A stretch of 64,000 bases of DNA from a virus, in IMG/VR virus record IMGVR_UViG_3300030106_006480, positions 1 to 64,000 of that record; one strand, written 5' to 3'. Numbering within the stretch: position 1 is the first letter of the stretch; each line of letters starts with the position of its first letter. The notes beneath the pieces are model-generated. The model searched no databases. It was not told the DNA's origin and worked only from the letters and a program-made list of their open reading frames with translations. The position numbers and the translations under genes were made by a program. Positions 32,086 through 38,530 of this stretch are shown one piece after another.

Positions 32086-32112
32086 CTAGGACTTACGCTG
32101 TAAGCTGCCTAG
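32086..32112 (-). promoter_or_regulatory. Internal-loop hairpin element, family A copy 4
   Basis: Minus strand: CTAGG/CCTAG outer stem, CA opposite GTAAGT, short GCT/AGC inner hairpin. Between the 123-aa gene stop (32129) and the 89-aa start. Confidence 0.55.
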
Positions 32113-32128
32113 TAGTTGTGTTACTTAA

Positions 32129-32500
32129 TCAACAGTAATAAACAGGTTCAGTGGGATAATGCCTGGCATAGTCATCACCAAACGTGATATCAATAGCAGT
32201 TAATCCTCTGCTGTCGCTAATCAAAGGTTGGTCTTGGTAGTCGTATCCAATTGAGAGACGGATTGCTTCTTTGATTGCTTGCTTCTTACTGAAGACAAAG
32301 ATCGTGTTAAGCGGTTCGCCTTCTTCGTACCACCATCCACCTTCTTCTGGCCCACCATATTTTTGCCAAGTGTTGTGGACTTGGATGGTGATTGGATCTT
32401 GGTTGTCGAACTCTTTGTACCAGTTGTAGATGTTGATCCAGTACCTTGCGTATCCTGTTTTGGGATACTGTTTGGTGTAGGTTTTGAGTGAATTAGACAT
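32129..32500 (-). CDS. Unknown protein (123 aa)
   Basis: MSNSLKTYTKQYPKTGYARY, IQVHNTWQKYGGPEEGGWWY, EEGEPLNTIFVFSKKQAIKE. A beta-rich C-terminus (PLISDSRGLTAIDITFGDDY). No domain recognised. The shadow frame at 32221-32586 is rejected except that its first 28 residues are hydrophobic. Confidence 0.6.
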   Translation of the reverse strand: MSNSLKTYTKQYPKTGYARYWINIYNWYKEFDNQDPITIQVHNTWQKYGGPEEGGWWYEEGEPLNTIFVFSKKQAIKEAIRLSIGYDYQDQPLISDSRGLTAIDITFGDDYARHYPTEPVYYC

Positions 32501-32585
32501 CTGAAGTTGTTGTAAAGAACTGTACAGATAACAGTAATGATTACAATGATGTGCAAGATGACATCATCGTTATTGTTGTCATGCA

Positions 32586-32780
32586 TTAGTTAGTTCCTCC
32601 ATATTCTTTGTGATAGTCATCTTCGCCTGATACCGCTTCAGACATAAGTTCTTGCATAAGTTGTTCTTGCTCATTAGCTATGTCGTTAAGGACAAATAAC
32701 TGATCAGCAGTGTATTCAGACTTCTCCTGGTCATCGAAGTTGTCTTGTTGCTCATGGAGCCAAGTTTTGATAAGTGACAT
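32586..32780 (-). CDS. Small acidic protein (64 aa)
   Basis: MSLIKTWLHEQQDNFDDQEK, SEYTADQLFVLNDIANEQEQ, LMQELMSEAVSGEDDYHKEY. Helical, Glu/Asp rich. Preceded by a family B pseudoknot and a leader with a single G. Function unknown. Confidence 0.6.
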   Translation of the reverse strand: MSLIKTWLHEQQDNFDDQEKSEYTADQLFVLNDIANEQEQLMQELMSEAVSGEDDYHKEYGGTN

Positions 32781-32805
32781 GATGCGTAGTGAAATAAGGT
32801 TTGCA

Positions 32806-32833
32806 TGAGCAGTTTAAGGACATGCTCAGGTCC
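32806..32833 (-). promoter_or_regulatory. H-type pseudoknot element, family B copy 4
   Basis: Minus strand: GGAC/GTCC stem (both strands changed relative to GGTC/GACC), loop TGAGCA pairs fully with TGCTCA after TTAAAC. Six of six base pairs, a clean covariation case. Lies between the 58-aa stop and the 64-aa start. Confidence 0.65.
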
Positions 32834-32838
32834 AAGTA

Positions 32839-33015
32839 CTAAATTTCGTCCATGCAGTCAGGCATGAAAGCAACGCATTCCTTGATTAGGTCTGAGTTGT
32901 TAAGGCATTTGAGAGACTCTTCAGTGTGAAAGTCATCGCTCATATCTTCCTGACATTCAAGATAGCTATCGATCAGGATTTTGCGTTGAGCTTTGGTGAT
33001 GTAGGTACTAGGCAT
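32839..33015 (-). CDS. Small unknown protein (58 aa)
   Basis: ATG complement of 33013-33015. MPSTYITKAQRKILIDSYLE, CQEDMSDDFHTEESLKCLNN, SDLIKECVAFMPDCMDEI. Four Cys. Helical; cytoplasmic. Leader ACACTTCACACAACAACTAA lacks G. Confidence 0.6.
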   Translation of the reverse strand: MPSTYITKAQRKILIDSYLECQEDMSDDFHTEESLKCLNNSDLIKECVAFMPDCMDEI

Positions 33016-33018
33016 AAT

Positions 33019-33216
33019 TTAGTTGTTGTGTGAAGTGTAGGGTTGAACTTCAATAGATTGAGCTTGAGTCTTCATTGTGTAGCTAACAGCGTAAACACCG
33101 GCCACAACAAGAAGGACACAAGAGATACAACCAACAATCCAGGTAGGAACATCTGATTTGTAGTAAGAGTCAAGACAGACGTATCTGTTTGAACCAAGCT
33201 TGATGATTTGTTTCAT
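33019..33216 (-). CDS. Small membrane protein (65 aa)
   Basis: MKQIIKLGSNRYVCLDSYYK then a single hydrophobic segment WIVGCISCVLLVVAGVYAV (residues 26-44), then a polar tail. One transmembrane helix with an N-terminal cytoplasmic domain. Overlaps the next gene by four bases. Role unknown. Confidence 0.6.
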   Translation of the reverse strand: MKQIIKLGSNRYVCLDSYYKSDVPTWIVGCISCVLLVVAGVYAVSYTMKTQAQSIEVQPYTSHNN

Positions 33217-33545
33217 GATTTGGTGAGCCAGTGATCCTGGACTTGTTGTGTGAGTTTAAAGTTGTTGAGTTTGACTTTAATCTGCACGTCATCCCATACG
33301 TTGGTTGGTACACAAACTGTCTTGGTTTCAGATTGACCATCAACGATGATCATTTCTCTGTACCAGTTTGTTTCCCTATTTCTGGGATAAGCAATGACGA
33401 TGGCTCTATAGTCATCGCCTGCAGATAATACCATCCATTCCTTGTCACGAGCAGCAAGGATAGCTTGTTCCTGGAGCTGTTTAGTAGATGGATGGGTCGG
33501 GAGAGATGAATCGTGCAAGACTTCGTCGTGCATTGTTGAATCCAT
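33213..33545 (-). CDS. Unknown protein (110 aa)
   Basis: Start at ATG 33545 (MDSTMHDEVLHDSSLPTHPS) preferred over 33602, to limit overlap with neighbours; 33533 is another option. Alpha/beta body: SAGDDYRAIVIAYPRNRETN, YREMIIVDGQSETKTVCVP, NNFKLTQQVQDHWLTKS. No domain. Confidence 0.6.
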   Translation of the reverse strand: MDSTMHDEVLHDSSLPTHPSTKQLQEQAILAARDKEWMVLSAGDDYRAIVIAYPRNRETNWYREMIIVDGQSETKTVCVPTNVWDDVQIKVKLNNFKLTQQVQDHWLTKS

Positions 33546-33648
33546 GTTTGATGTTGTCTTTGGTTGGGACTTTGGCATCACCGATGAGGTCACCGATGTC
33601 ATGAAGAAGACTCTTTGTCTTCTTCCTTAGTTTGAATTGAGTCATTGT
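33481..33648 (-). CDS. Small protein overlapping both neighbours (55 aa)
   Basis: MTQFKLRKKTKSLLHDIGDL, IGDAKVPTKDNIKHGFNNAR, RSLARFISPDPSIY. The sequence looks protein-like (helix with KHGFNNARRSLARF), not random, and it overlaps the 58-aa gene by 50 and the 110-aa gene by 65 bases. Possible real overprinted gene, uncertain. Confidence 0.4.
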   Translation of the reverse strand, partial: TMTQFKLRKKTKSLLHDIGDLIGDAKVPTKDNIKHGFNNARRSLARFISPDPSIY

Positions 33649-33775
33649 CAGAGAATGCATAGAGTGTAACCATGAATGCTCCTGTGGCAATACCAATAGG
33701 AGACATTCCAAGAAGTGCGGCACCACCTAGCAAAGCTGCTGTGATGCCTACTGATTGTCGCTTAGTCTTGTCCAT
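33599..33775 (-). CDS. Small membrane protein (58 aa)
   Basis: Start ATG 33775 (MDKTKRQSVGITAALLGGAA). Hydrophobic helices ITAALLGGAALLGMSP and GIATGAFMVTLYAF, then an acidic tail (TKEEDKESSS). Two short membrane helices. Possible holin-type or envelope protein. Hairpins precede it (33798-33837). Confidence 0.6.
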   Translation of the reverse strand: MDKTKRQSVGITAALLGGAALLGMSPIGIATGAFMVTLYAFSDNDSIQTKEEDKESSS

Positions 33776-33797
33776 TGTCAAGATAAGAAACGTTTGA

Positions 33798-33837
33798 GCA
33801 GGATATAGAGTCCTGCAGAGAAGGCCCGTAGGCCCTC
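33798..33837 (-). promoter_or_regulatory. Two adjacent hairpins upstream of the membrane protein
   Basis: GCAGGA/TCCTGC (33798-33816, 6 bp) and GAGGGCC/GGCCTTC around the tetraloop TACG (33820-33837, UNCG-type). Likely a structured leader similar in location to the A, B and C families but with other sequence. Confidence 0.5.
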
Positions 33838-33847
33838 AGTGCAAGAG

Positions 33848-34051
33848 TCAGTTAGCTAAGTAACGGATATGCATGCAGTGTTTAGCATCACCTACCCATG
33901 AACGCATAGTAACCAAACGATGATAGTCAGGTTGCTTCAGGCATTCCTGGGTAGCAATCTTATTCAGATGTTTCTGCCCTGCTACGCAAAGCAAAGCACC
34001 GATACCAACACCTGCAATGATGGCAGTGATAGGAGTGAGAGGAGAACGCAT
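33848..34051 (-). CDS. Small membrane protein (67 aa)
   Basis: ATG at 34051 (MRSPLTPITAIIAGVGIGAL) after a family C element; the longer frame from 34111 covers the hairpins and is rejected. One N-terminal hydrophobic helix (ITAIIAGVGIGALLCVAG), then a basic/His-rich soluble part (QKHLNKIATQECLKQPDYHR). Confidence 0.6.
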   Translation of the reverse strand: MRSPLTPITAIIAGVGIGALLCVAGQKHLNKIATQECLKQPDYHRLVTMRSWVGDAKHCMHIRYLAN

Positions 34052-34071
34052 GATGTGTGATGTAATAGAGA

Positions 34072-34138
34072 TGCCACGGGATTGTGGCAATAACTGCCGG
34101 AGGGTTTGCACCTCCGGACCCGCTTTAACGGATCAGTC
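34072..34138 (-). promoter_or_regulatory. Three-way-junction element, family C copy 1
   Basis: Closing stem GACTG (34134-34138) with CAGTT (34092-34096); hairpin ATCCG/CGGGT; hairpin CCGGAGG/CCTCCGG with 7-base loop TGCAAAC; then a separate hairpin GCCAC/GTGGC (34073-34088). It begins at the stop codon of the 70-aa gene. Confidence 0.55.
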
Positions 34139-34345
34139 TTTATCAGAGAAATAACCGACTGCTATGCCAATGGCACCGCAAATCACAAATGTAATGGGAT
34201 GAGTGGTCATAAACTCCCACTGCCAGTGATAGAACATACGCACAGGAGGTAGCGTAAGATACATTGCAAAAGCTAGTAAACAACCAAGGACTGCACCAAC
34301 TAAAGTTGCACCCAAGGTAGACAGCTTTTCAAATGAAGTGAACAT
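34133..34345 (-). CDS. Two-TM membrane protein (70 aa)
   Basis: MFTSFEKLSTLGATLVGAVL. Two hydrophobic helices: LGATLVGAVLGCLLAFAMYL (11-30) and TFVICGAIGIAVGYF (52-66), with a basic/aromatic loop (RMFYHWQWEF). Typical small phage membrane protein. Stop codon is part of the family C closing stem. Confidence 0.65.
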   Translation of the reverse strand: MFTSFEKLSTLGATLVGAVLGCLLAFAMYLTLPPVRMFYHWQWEFMTTHPITFVICGAIGIAVGYFSDKD

Positions 34346-34369
34346 AGTTTAGTGTTTGAAACAATAGAT

Positions 34370-34446
34370 GCCACTTGATTGTGGCAATAGTTGAGTAGGG
34401 GATTCGATCCCCCGGCATCACGCCTGGTCAGATGACCATCTCAACT
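34370..34446 (-). promoter_or_regulatory. Three-way-junction element, family C copy 2
   Basis: Closing stem AGTTGAG/CTCAACT (7 bp, 34440-34446 and 34389-34395), hairpin GGTC/GACC, hairpin GGGGAT/ATCCCC with a T-arm-like loop ATCGAAT, then GCCAC/GTGGC (34370-34385). Overlaps the end of the 34428 gene. Confidence 0.55.
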
Positions 34447-34616
34447 GGAGATTCCATCATCTCCACAAAGGAGAGAACAGATATCTCTGAGTAGCCACAC
34501 TCTTCTGGGTGACCTTCGTAGTTATGTTCGACCGAAAGATCGAACGCAACCGAGTCGGCCTCCTCCTTAGAGAAGTGTGCGCTGTGTTGTTGACCGTTGA
34601 GGATGACGAAGAACAC
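34428..34616 (-). CDS. Unknown protein (~62 aa, start uncertain)
   Basis: The frame reaches 34724, but copy 3 of the family C element occupies 34640-34710, so I put the start at GTG 34616, preceded by CGGAG. VFFVILNGQQHSAHFSKEEA, DSVAFDLSVEHNYEGHPEEC, ending FVEMMESPVEMVI. Small alpha/beta. Longer version possible (98 aa). Confidence 0.45.
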   Translation of the reverse strand: MFFVILNGQQHSAHFSKEEADSVAFDLSVEHNYEGHPEECGYSEISVLSFVEMMESPVEMVI

Positions 34617-34639
34617 GTCAGTCGCTCCGAGTGTGCGGT

Positions 34640-34710
34640 ACCTATCTCCGCTGTAGGTAATAACTGGTGGGGGCATTGCACCCCCACTGGCCGCTTGAAC
34701 GGACTCAGTT
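34640..34710 (-). promoter_or_regulatory. Three-way-junction element, family C copy 3
   Basis: Closing stem AACTG/CAGTT; hairpin CCG/CGG with loop TTCAAG; hairpin GTGGGGG/CCCCCAC with loop TGCAATG; then ACCTA/TAGGT. Shares much primary sequence with copy 1 (CCGTTxAAGCGG, GGTGCAA, CAGTTATT). Confidence 0.55.
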
Positions 34711-34986
34711 GACTTGAGCAACAATAGTTACTGCTCTACCACCAAACTCTGGGCTATTGAACATCTTCATGCCTAACTTTGCGTCAGCCATGAATTCAAT
34801 CAATGCCTTGTAAAGAGCACGGCAGTATTTCATCTGCTCTCGTTGTTGATCAGAATCATTAGCCAATAGCCAAGTCATCTGTCCTTCAGCAACAAGATAA
34901 TCAACTGTTTGCAAGATATCTTCTTGGTCAACCGCTGCGTTAGCGTTGGCTTTCCAATCAAATTTCCAGCTGGTTTGAGTTTGCAT
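34705..34986 (-). CDS. Unknown protein (93 aa)
   Basis: MQTQTSWKFDWKANANAAVD, QEDILQTVDYLVAEGQMTWL, LANDSDQQREQMKYCRALYK. Helical; last 20 residues beta (FGGRAVTIVAQVN). First gene of the leftward block after the origin zone; leader TCACTTCACTTCATC has no G. Confidence 0.65.
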   Translation of the reverse strand: MQTQTSWKFDWKANANAAVDQEDILQTVDYLVAEGQMTWLLANDSDQQREQMKYCRALYKALIEFMADAKLGMKMFNSPEFGGRAVTIVAQVN

Positions 34987-35008
34987 GATGAAGTGAAGTG
35001 AGTGGACT

Positions 35009-35037
35009 GCTACGGTTTAACGTCCATCAGCTAGACG
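35009..35037 (-). promoter_or_regulatory. H-type pseudoknot element, family B copy 5
   Basis: Minus strand: CGTC/GACG stem, loop GCTGATGG pairs with CCGTAGC (one bulge, one wobble) after GTTAAA. First element of the leftward transcript, right beside the origin zone. Confidence 0.5.
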
Positions 35038-35040
35038 AAC

Positions 35041-35587
35041 TACACAATCTTTCCTGGCCTTCGGGGCGGCGGAGCGCTAGATAACACAGGAAACTTGTGG
35101 AAATCTCAGGGATTTATGGCAGATTCCACAGGGATTTGTGGATAACGCAGGTTTCGTACTGCACAGCGGCAGCCTTGGTACCCTTCGCTCAGGTATCGTT
35201 GGCTTAACTAACCTTCGCTTAGGGATTCAGGCTTCGTTCGCTGTTCACCCCAGTTTTGACCCACCCCACCCTTTATTTTTTTTCTATACGGCACCTGCGA
35301 CCCACAAGGTGTGTGAGACGTCTCAGGTAATTATTAACCTAAATGAGGTAAAAAATGGGTTGTTTGTCGCAAAGATAGTGTAATATCACCAGGAATTTGG
35401 TAAATATCCTGGGGCAATAAAGCCAATAATATTTAATATTTAGTAAAGAGTCCTAGATATTTTTATATATCCACAAATGCTGACAAAAAATATTTAATAA
35501 AATAAATATTAAGATTTAAATAATATTTTGCAGCACAAAACGTCGCTAAAACTGACGATTACCCCAAATATTTACCCCAAACCGCCT
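35041..35587. other. Probable replication origin: DnaA-box-like sites, iterons and AT-rich tract
   Basis: A 547-base non-coding stretch at the divergence of the two gene blocks. Exact TTATCCACA box on the minus strand (35137-35145), variants TTTCCACA (35096-35103) and ATATCCACA (35467-35475). A 13-mer CAGGGATTTxTGG repeated at 35107 and 35129; CCTTCGCTxAGGxAT repeated at 35182 and 35212 (30 apart). Bases 35401-35540 are very AT-rich with many AATATTT copies (a possible duplex-unwinding element). Placed where replication and divergent transcription would start; inferred, not shown. Confidence 0.55.
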
Positions 35588-35815
35588 TTATTTAAGACCG
35601 TGTTTCCTGAATTTGTGCGCAGCTTCTGCTGATTTGCCATATTTAACTTTATCTGGAGCCATTTCTGCAATCTCAAACCTACGTTCGCGTAATCGCTCCC
35701 TGATTTCACCATCAGTTGCACCAGCCCTGGCTAAATCTTTAGCTTCTTCGATGGTATTACCAAAAGCTGTTACTCTAAGAGCTTTATTTTTTACTAATTC
35801 CCTGTTATCTTCCAT
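35588..35815 (-). CDS. Unknown helical protein (75 aa)
   Basis: MEDNRELVKNKALRVTAFGN, TIEEAKDLARAGATDGEIRE, RLRERRFEIAEMAPDKVKYG. All-helical, with a ATDGEIRERLRE segment like a small HTH. Divergent from the 872-aa gene across a gap with an inverted repeat. May be a regulator of the origin region; unproven. Confidence 0.6.
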   Translation of the reverse strand: MEDNRELVKNKALRVTAFGNTIEEAKDLARAGATDGEIRERLRERRFEIAEMAPDKVKYGKSAEAAHKFRKHGLK

Positions 35816-35851
35816 TTATCGGGGGATAATCTTTTATTCAGTGGTTATATT

Positions 35852-35865
35852 CTAACGTATGTTAG
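35852..35865. promoter_or_regulatory. Palindrome in the divergent promoter region
   Basis: CTAAC GTAT GTTAG, a perfect 5-bp inverted repeat in the 94-base gap between the leftward 75-aa and rightward 872-aa genes. A candidate operator. No clear -10/-35 pair is seen. Confidence 0.35.
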
Positions 35866-35909
35866 ATTTTGCACGATAAAATATTGTTATCAGAAATAAT
35901 AGTAGTTAA

Positions 35910-38528
35910 ATGGCTTTGCAGGTAGGAGATCTAAACAGAGATCCGAAAGAAGGTGGGATAGATCCTCTATCGGTTGGAGTAGGAGTAGGATTAGCCTTAG
36001 GCGGTGGGGCATTAGGACTTAAATATAGAAAACAATTGGGTTTAGATCGCAATATACCAAAAGCAAAGAAAGAATCTAAAGGAATTCAATTAGATAACTT
36101 AAATACAGTTAGAAATGTAGGTAGAAAGCAAGAAGTTCCTGAATCAAAGGTAGTTGTTCCTGCACCTGAAACTCCTCAAAGAGTAAGTTCTTTTCCAGGT
36201 AAGGCTACTCCTGGTAGCGGGTTTAAAAACTTTAGTCAACAAGCAGATCGTTTACGTTTGGATGTCGGACGAATTGATAGCCTTCTCAAATCATTAGAAC
36301 CTGATGTAGCCAGAGAATATTCTCAAATGATGGCGACTGAAGCTAGTCGTCAGGCAGCATCTGTTAGACGCCAAAAAGGACAGATAGTAGATGACCTTAT
36401 TAAAGAGATTCGCGCAGAACCTCAATCATTTTTAAAAGATAAAGTACAAGAAGTTGGGATTACTTCTCAAGAGGCATCTCCTGCTCCTGAACGTATTTCA
36501 CTAAATACATTAACAAATCAATATGAAGCTCAAGGTGAACCTCGCGCTGCAATGCAAGCTGCTGATGCAGTACAAAGTGCATCTGATCAATTAGATTCTC
36601 GCGCTGAAGCTGTTGTTCAGCGTGACACAGATTCTGTTCGCTTAGGTAAACAACCGGTATTTACTGAAAAGCAACAACGTATATTCCGAGAAACAGCACC
36701 ACGCACTAAGTTAGATTCTCCTGAAGCAAAATTAAAAAGAGCTGCTTATCAGTTTGAACAGATGGATATGTCAGGTGGTTTGCCTGACGATCAAATTACA
36801 GCAGTTGGTCAAGCCATGGCCGAGGCGCGTTATGATCCAACACCTAGTGCCTATGACTTAACAGGAAAAATAGAAGATCTCCCAGGTGTACGTGAGATGT
36901 CGGCTAAACGCCGCAAAGAAGTGTTTGGTTCGAAACGTTTACCCCCAAGGGGAGCTTTTTCTGACAGTGATTTAAGTGGTATTAATCAAGAAGAGGCAGC
37001 AGAACGTATCATGGCGGCAGCTTCCCAAAAAGCAGGATCTTTAGATGAACAATTACTTTTAGATCCATCTACTCCCTATCAACAACTCAGACAAAGAGGT
37101 TTGTTAGGAAGTGTACCTAAGTTTGATCCTTCTACAGGTTATGTAGAAACTAATCCCACCATGGAGATTAGGCCAGGTGCTTCTGCTTCGATGAGTGATC
37201 GTCCAGGTAAAGCCCGTATTGGAATTGATACAGAATTTGAAACTAATTTGGGCACCGAAGGCTCAGCTTATCTAAAAGAAACTCTTGCAAATAAAGAAAG
37301 GACTAATAAAGCTTCAACATTACTTGCTGGACGTGTTGCAGAACTACAAGGACGTGCCTCTGGATCAGGACGTCAAGAACGTGTCGTAGATGGGTTAGTA
37401 CCTATCAGGACTTTTGAAGGCGAAGAAACTGCAGGAGTTTTTACAGATCCTTCAGGAAAAGTACGTTTGGTTGGAGAAGGACAGCGTCAGAGAGGAAAAA
37501 TAGAATCAACAGATATGAGTGCTACAGGTACACGCCAGCCAGGTGGCTTTGAAGAACCTAGTAGAAAAGAAATCTCTCCTTTAATTACTACTGCACCAAT
37601 GGCAAGAAAAGCCACTAACGAAGACCGTCTAATTACAGATAAGTTTGGTAGACAATTTGTTATTCAGAGTAAGTCAGTTGTTGAAGGAGCCCAGCCTTTG
37701 ATGGGGGTTAAAGGCGTAATTAAAACCCCAAGAGTCGGTGGTAAACCTGGTACAGGTGTTATGTCCTTTAAGTCTGATGCCAAGTCAGAACCTTTAAGTA
37801 TTAATCGTCAAATGGCTGAAGGTCTTGCTCAAGACGCAGCAGATACTTATGTAAATAATCCTTCTGCAAAACTAAAATTCTTGCAAGAAAGAAATCCAAA
37901 TGCTTTAAAAGGTGTTGAATTTCTTGAAGATGCAGGTAATGCTTTAGATTATAAAGATTTTATTATTGAATCTGTTGATAAAGGATTAAAACAGAAAGGG
38001 ATCCAATTAGATGTTCTTCAACCTGAAAAAACTAGTTCAGGTTCTTTTAATACTGCAGCAGCACATGCTTTTGTAGATGATCTTCTTAAAGTCTCTAAAG
38101 ATGTTCCAGTATATGCAAGTCCTTTAAAAGTTGATCCAGATACAGGTAATCCTGTATTGGACTTTAAAGGGCGCGTTCAAGGAGAGGGAGAGGCTAAACT
38201 TATGCCAGGACTTTCTAAAGGCGTTAGAGGTACTGGTGGCGTCGATCCAATGCAGATTGGAGATGACTATGAAGGCAATGTTGCTTATAACACTATTCGT
38301 GTTGAAGGTGGACGTACCCTTACTCCTGAAGAGGCCAGGCCACAGCCTTCTCCTGGAACTCCAGAAACAGCAGCTCTTTCAAGTATTCGTGAGCAAATGG
38401 CGAATGTTCAACCACGTACTGAACGTTTCTCGGTTCAACCTCGCGATACAGTAGAAGTTAATGATGATGCTATTCAAAACTTCTTAGCTAAACAAGCACG
38501 TCGTTACGGTTCATCCAGGAGGTCTTAA
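35910..38528 (+). CDS. Large virion-type protein, unknown (872 aa)
   Basis: First gene of the rightward block. Starts MALQVGDLNRDPKEGGIDPL with a Gly-rich hydrophobic stretch (VGVGVGLALGGGALGLKY, residues 22-39), then a long polar, charged region with repeated Pro/Gln/Arg (ETPQRVSSFPGK, ASASMSDRPGKARIGIDTEF). No enzyme motif. Possibly an internal core (ejection) protein in a short-tailed virion. Ends SSRRS; the next start is 3 bases further. Confidence 0.75.
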   Translation: MALQVGDLNRDPKEGGIDPLSVGVGVGLALGGGALGLKYRKQLGLDRNIPKAKKESKGIQLDNLNTVRNVGRKQEVPESKVVVPAPETPQRVSSFPGKATPGSGFKNFSQQADRLRLDVGRIDSLLKSLEPDVAREYSQMMATEASRQAASVRRQKGQIVDDLIKEIRAEPQSFLKDKVQEVGITSQEASPAPERISLNTLTNQYEAQGEPRAAMQAADAVQSASDQLDSRAEAVVQRDTDSVRLGKQPVFTEKQQRIFRETAPRTKLDSPEAKLKRAAYQFEQMDMSGGLPDDQITAVGQAMAEARYDPTPSAYDLTGKIEDLPGVREMSAKRRKEVFGSKRLPPRGAFSDSDLSGINQEEAAERIMAAASQKAGSLDEQLLLDPSTPYQQLRQRGLLGSVPKFDPSTGYVETNPTMEIRPGASASMSDRPGKARIGIDTEFETNLGTEGSAYLKETLANKERTNKASTLLAGRVAELQGRASGSGRQERVVDGLVPIRTFEGEETAGVFTDPSGKVRLVGEGQRQRGKIESTDMSATGTRQPGGFEEPSRKEISPLITTAPMARKATNEDRLITDKFGRQFVIQSKSVVEGAQPLMGVKGVIKTPRVGGKPGTGVMSFKSDAKSEPLSINRQMAEGLAQDAADTYVNNPSAKLKFLQERNPNALKGVEFLEDAGNALDYKDFIIESVDKGLKQKGIQLDVLQPEKTSSGSFNTAAAHAFVDDLLKVSKDVPVYASPLKVDPDTGNPVLDFKGRVQGEGEAKLMPGLSKGVRGTGGVDPMQIGDDYEGNVAYNTIRVEGGRTLTPEEARPQPSPGTPETAALSSIREQMANVQPRTERFSVQPRDTVEVNDDAIQNFLAKQARRYGSSRRS

Positions 38529-38530
38529 TC

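Noticed and set aside
32221-32586. 121-aa frame overlapping the 123-aa gene
   Set aside because: Mostly a shadow frame with low-complexity sequence; only the first 28 residues are hydrophobic. Kept as a note, not a gene.
34389-34446. Possible degenerate tRNA
   Set aside because: A T-arm-like hairpin and acceptor-like stem are present but no anticodon arm; assigned to family C instead.
20936-35037. preQ1, SAM, glutamine or twister riboswitch/ribozyme
   Set aside because: The consensus sequences I know for these classes do not match the elements; no identity claimed.
35138-35383. 81-aa plus-strand frame in the origin zone
   Set aside because: Overlaps the DnaA-like boxes and repeats and has no ribosome site; treated as chance.
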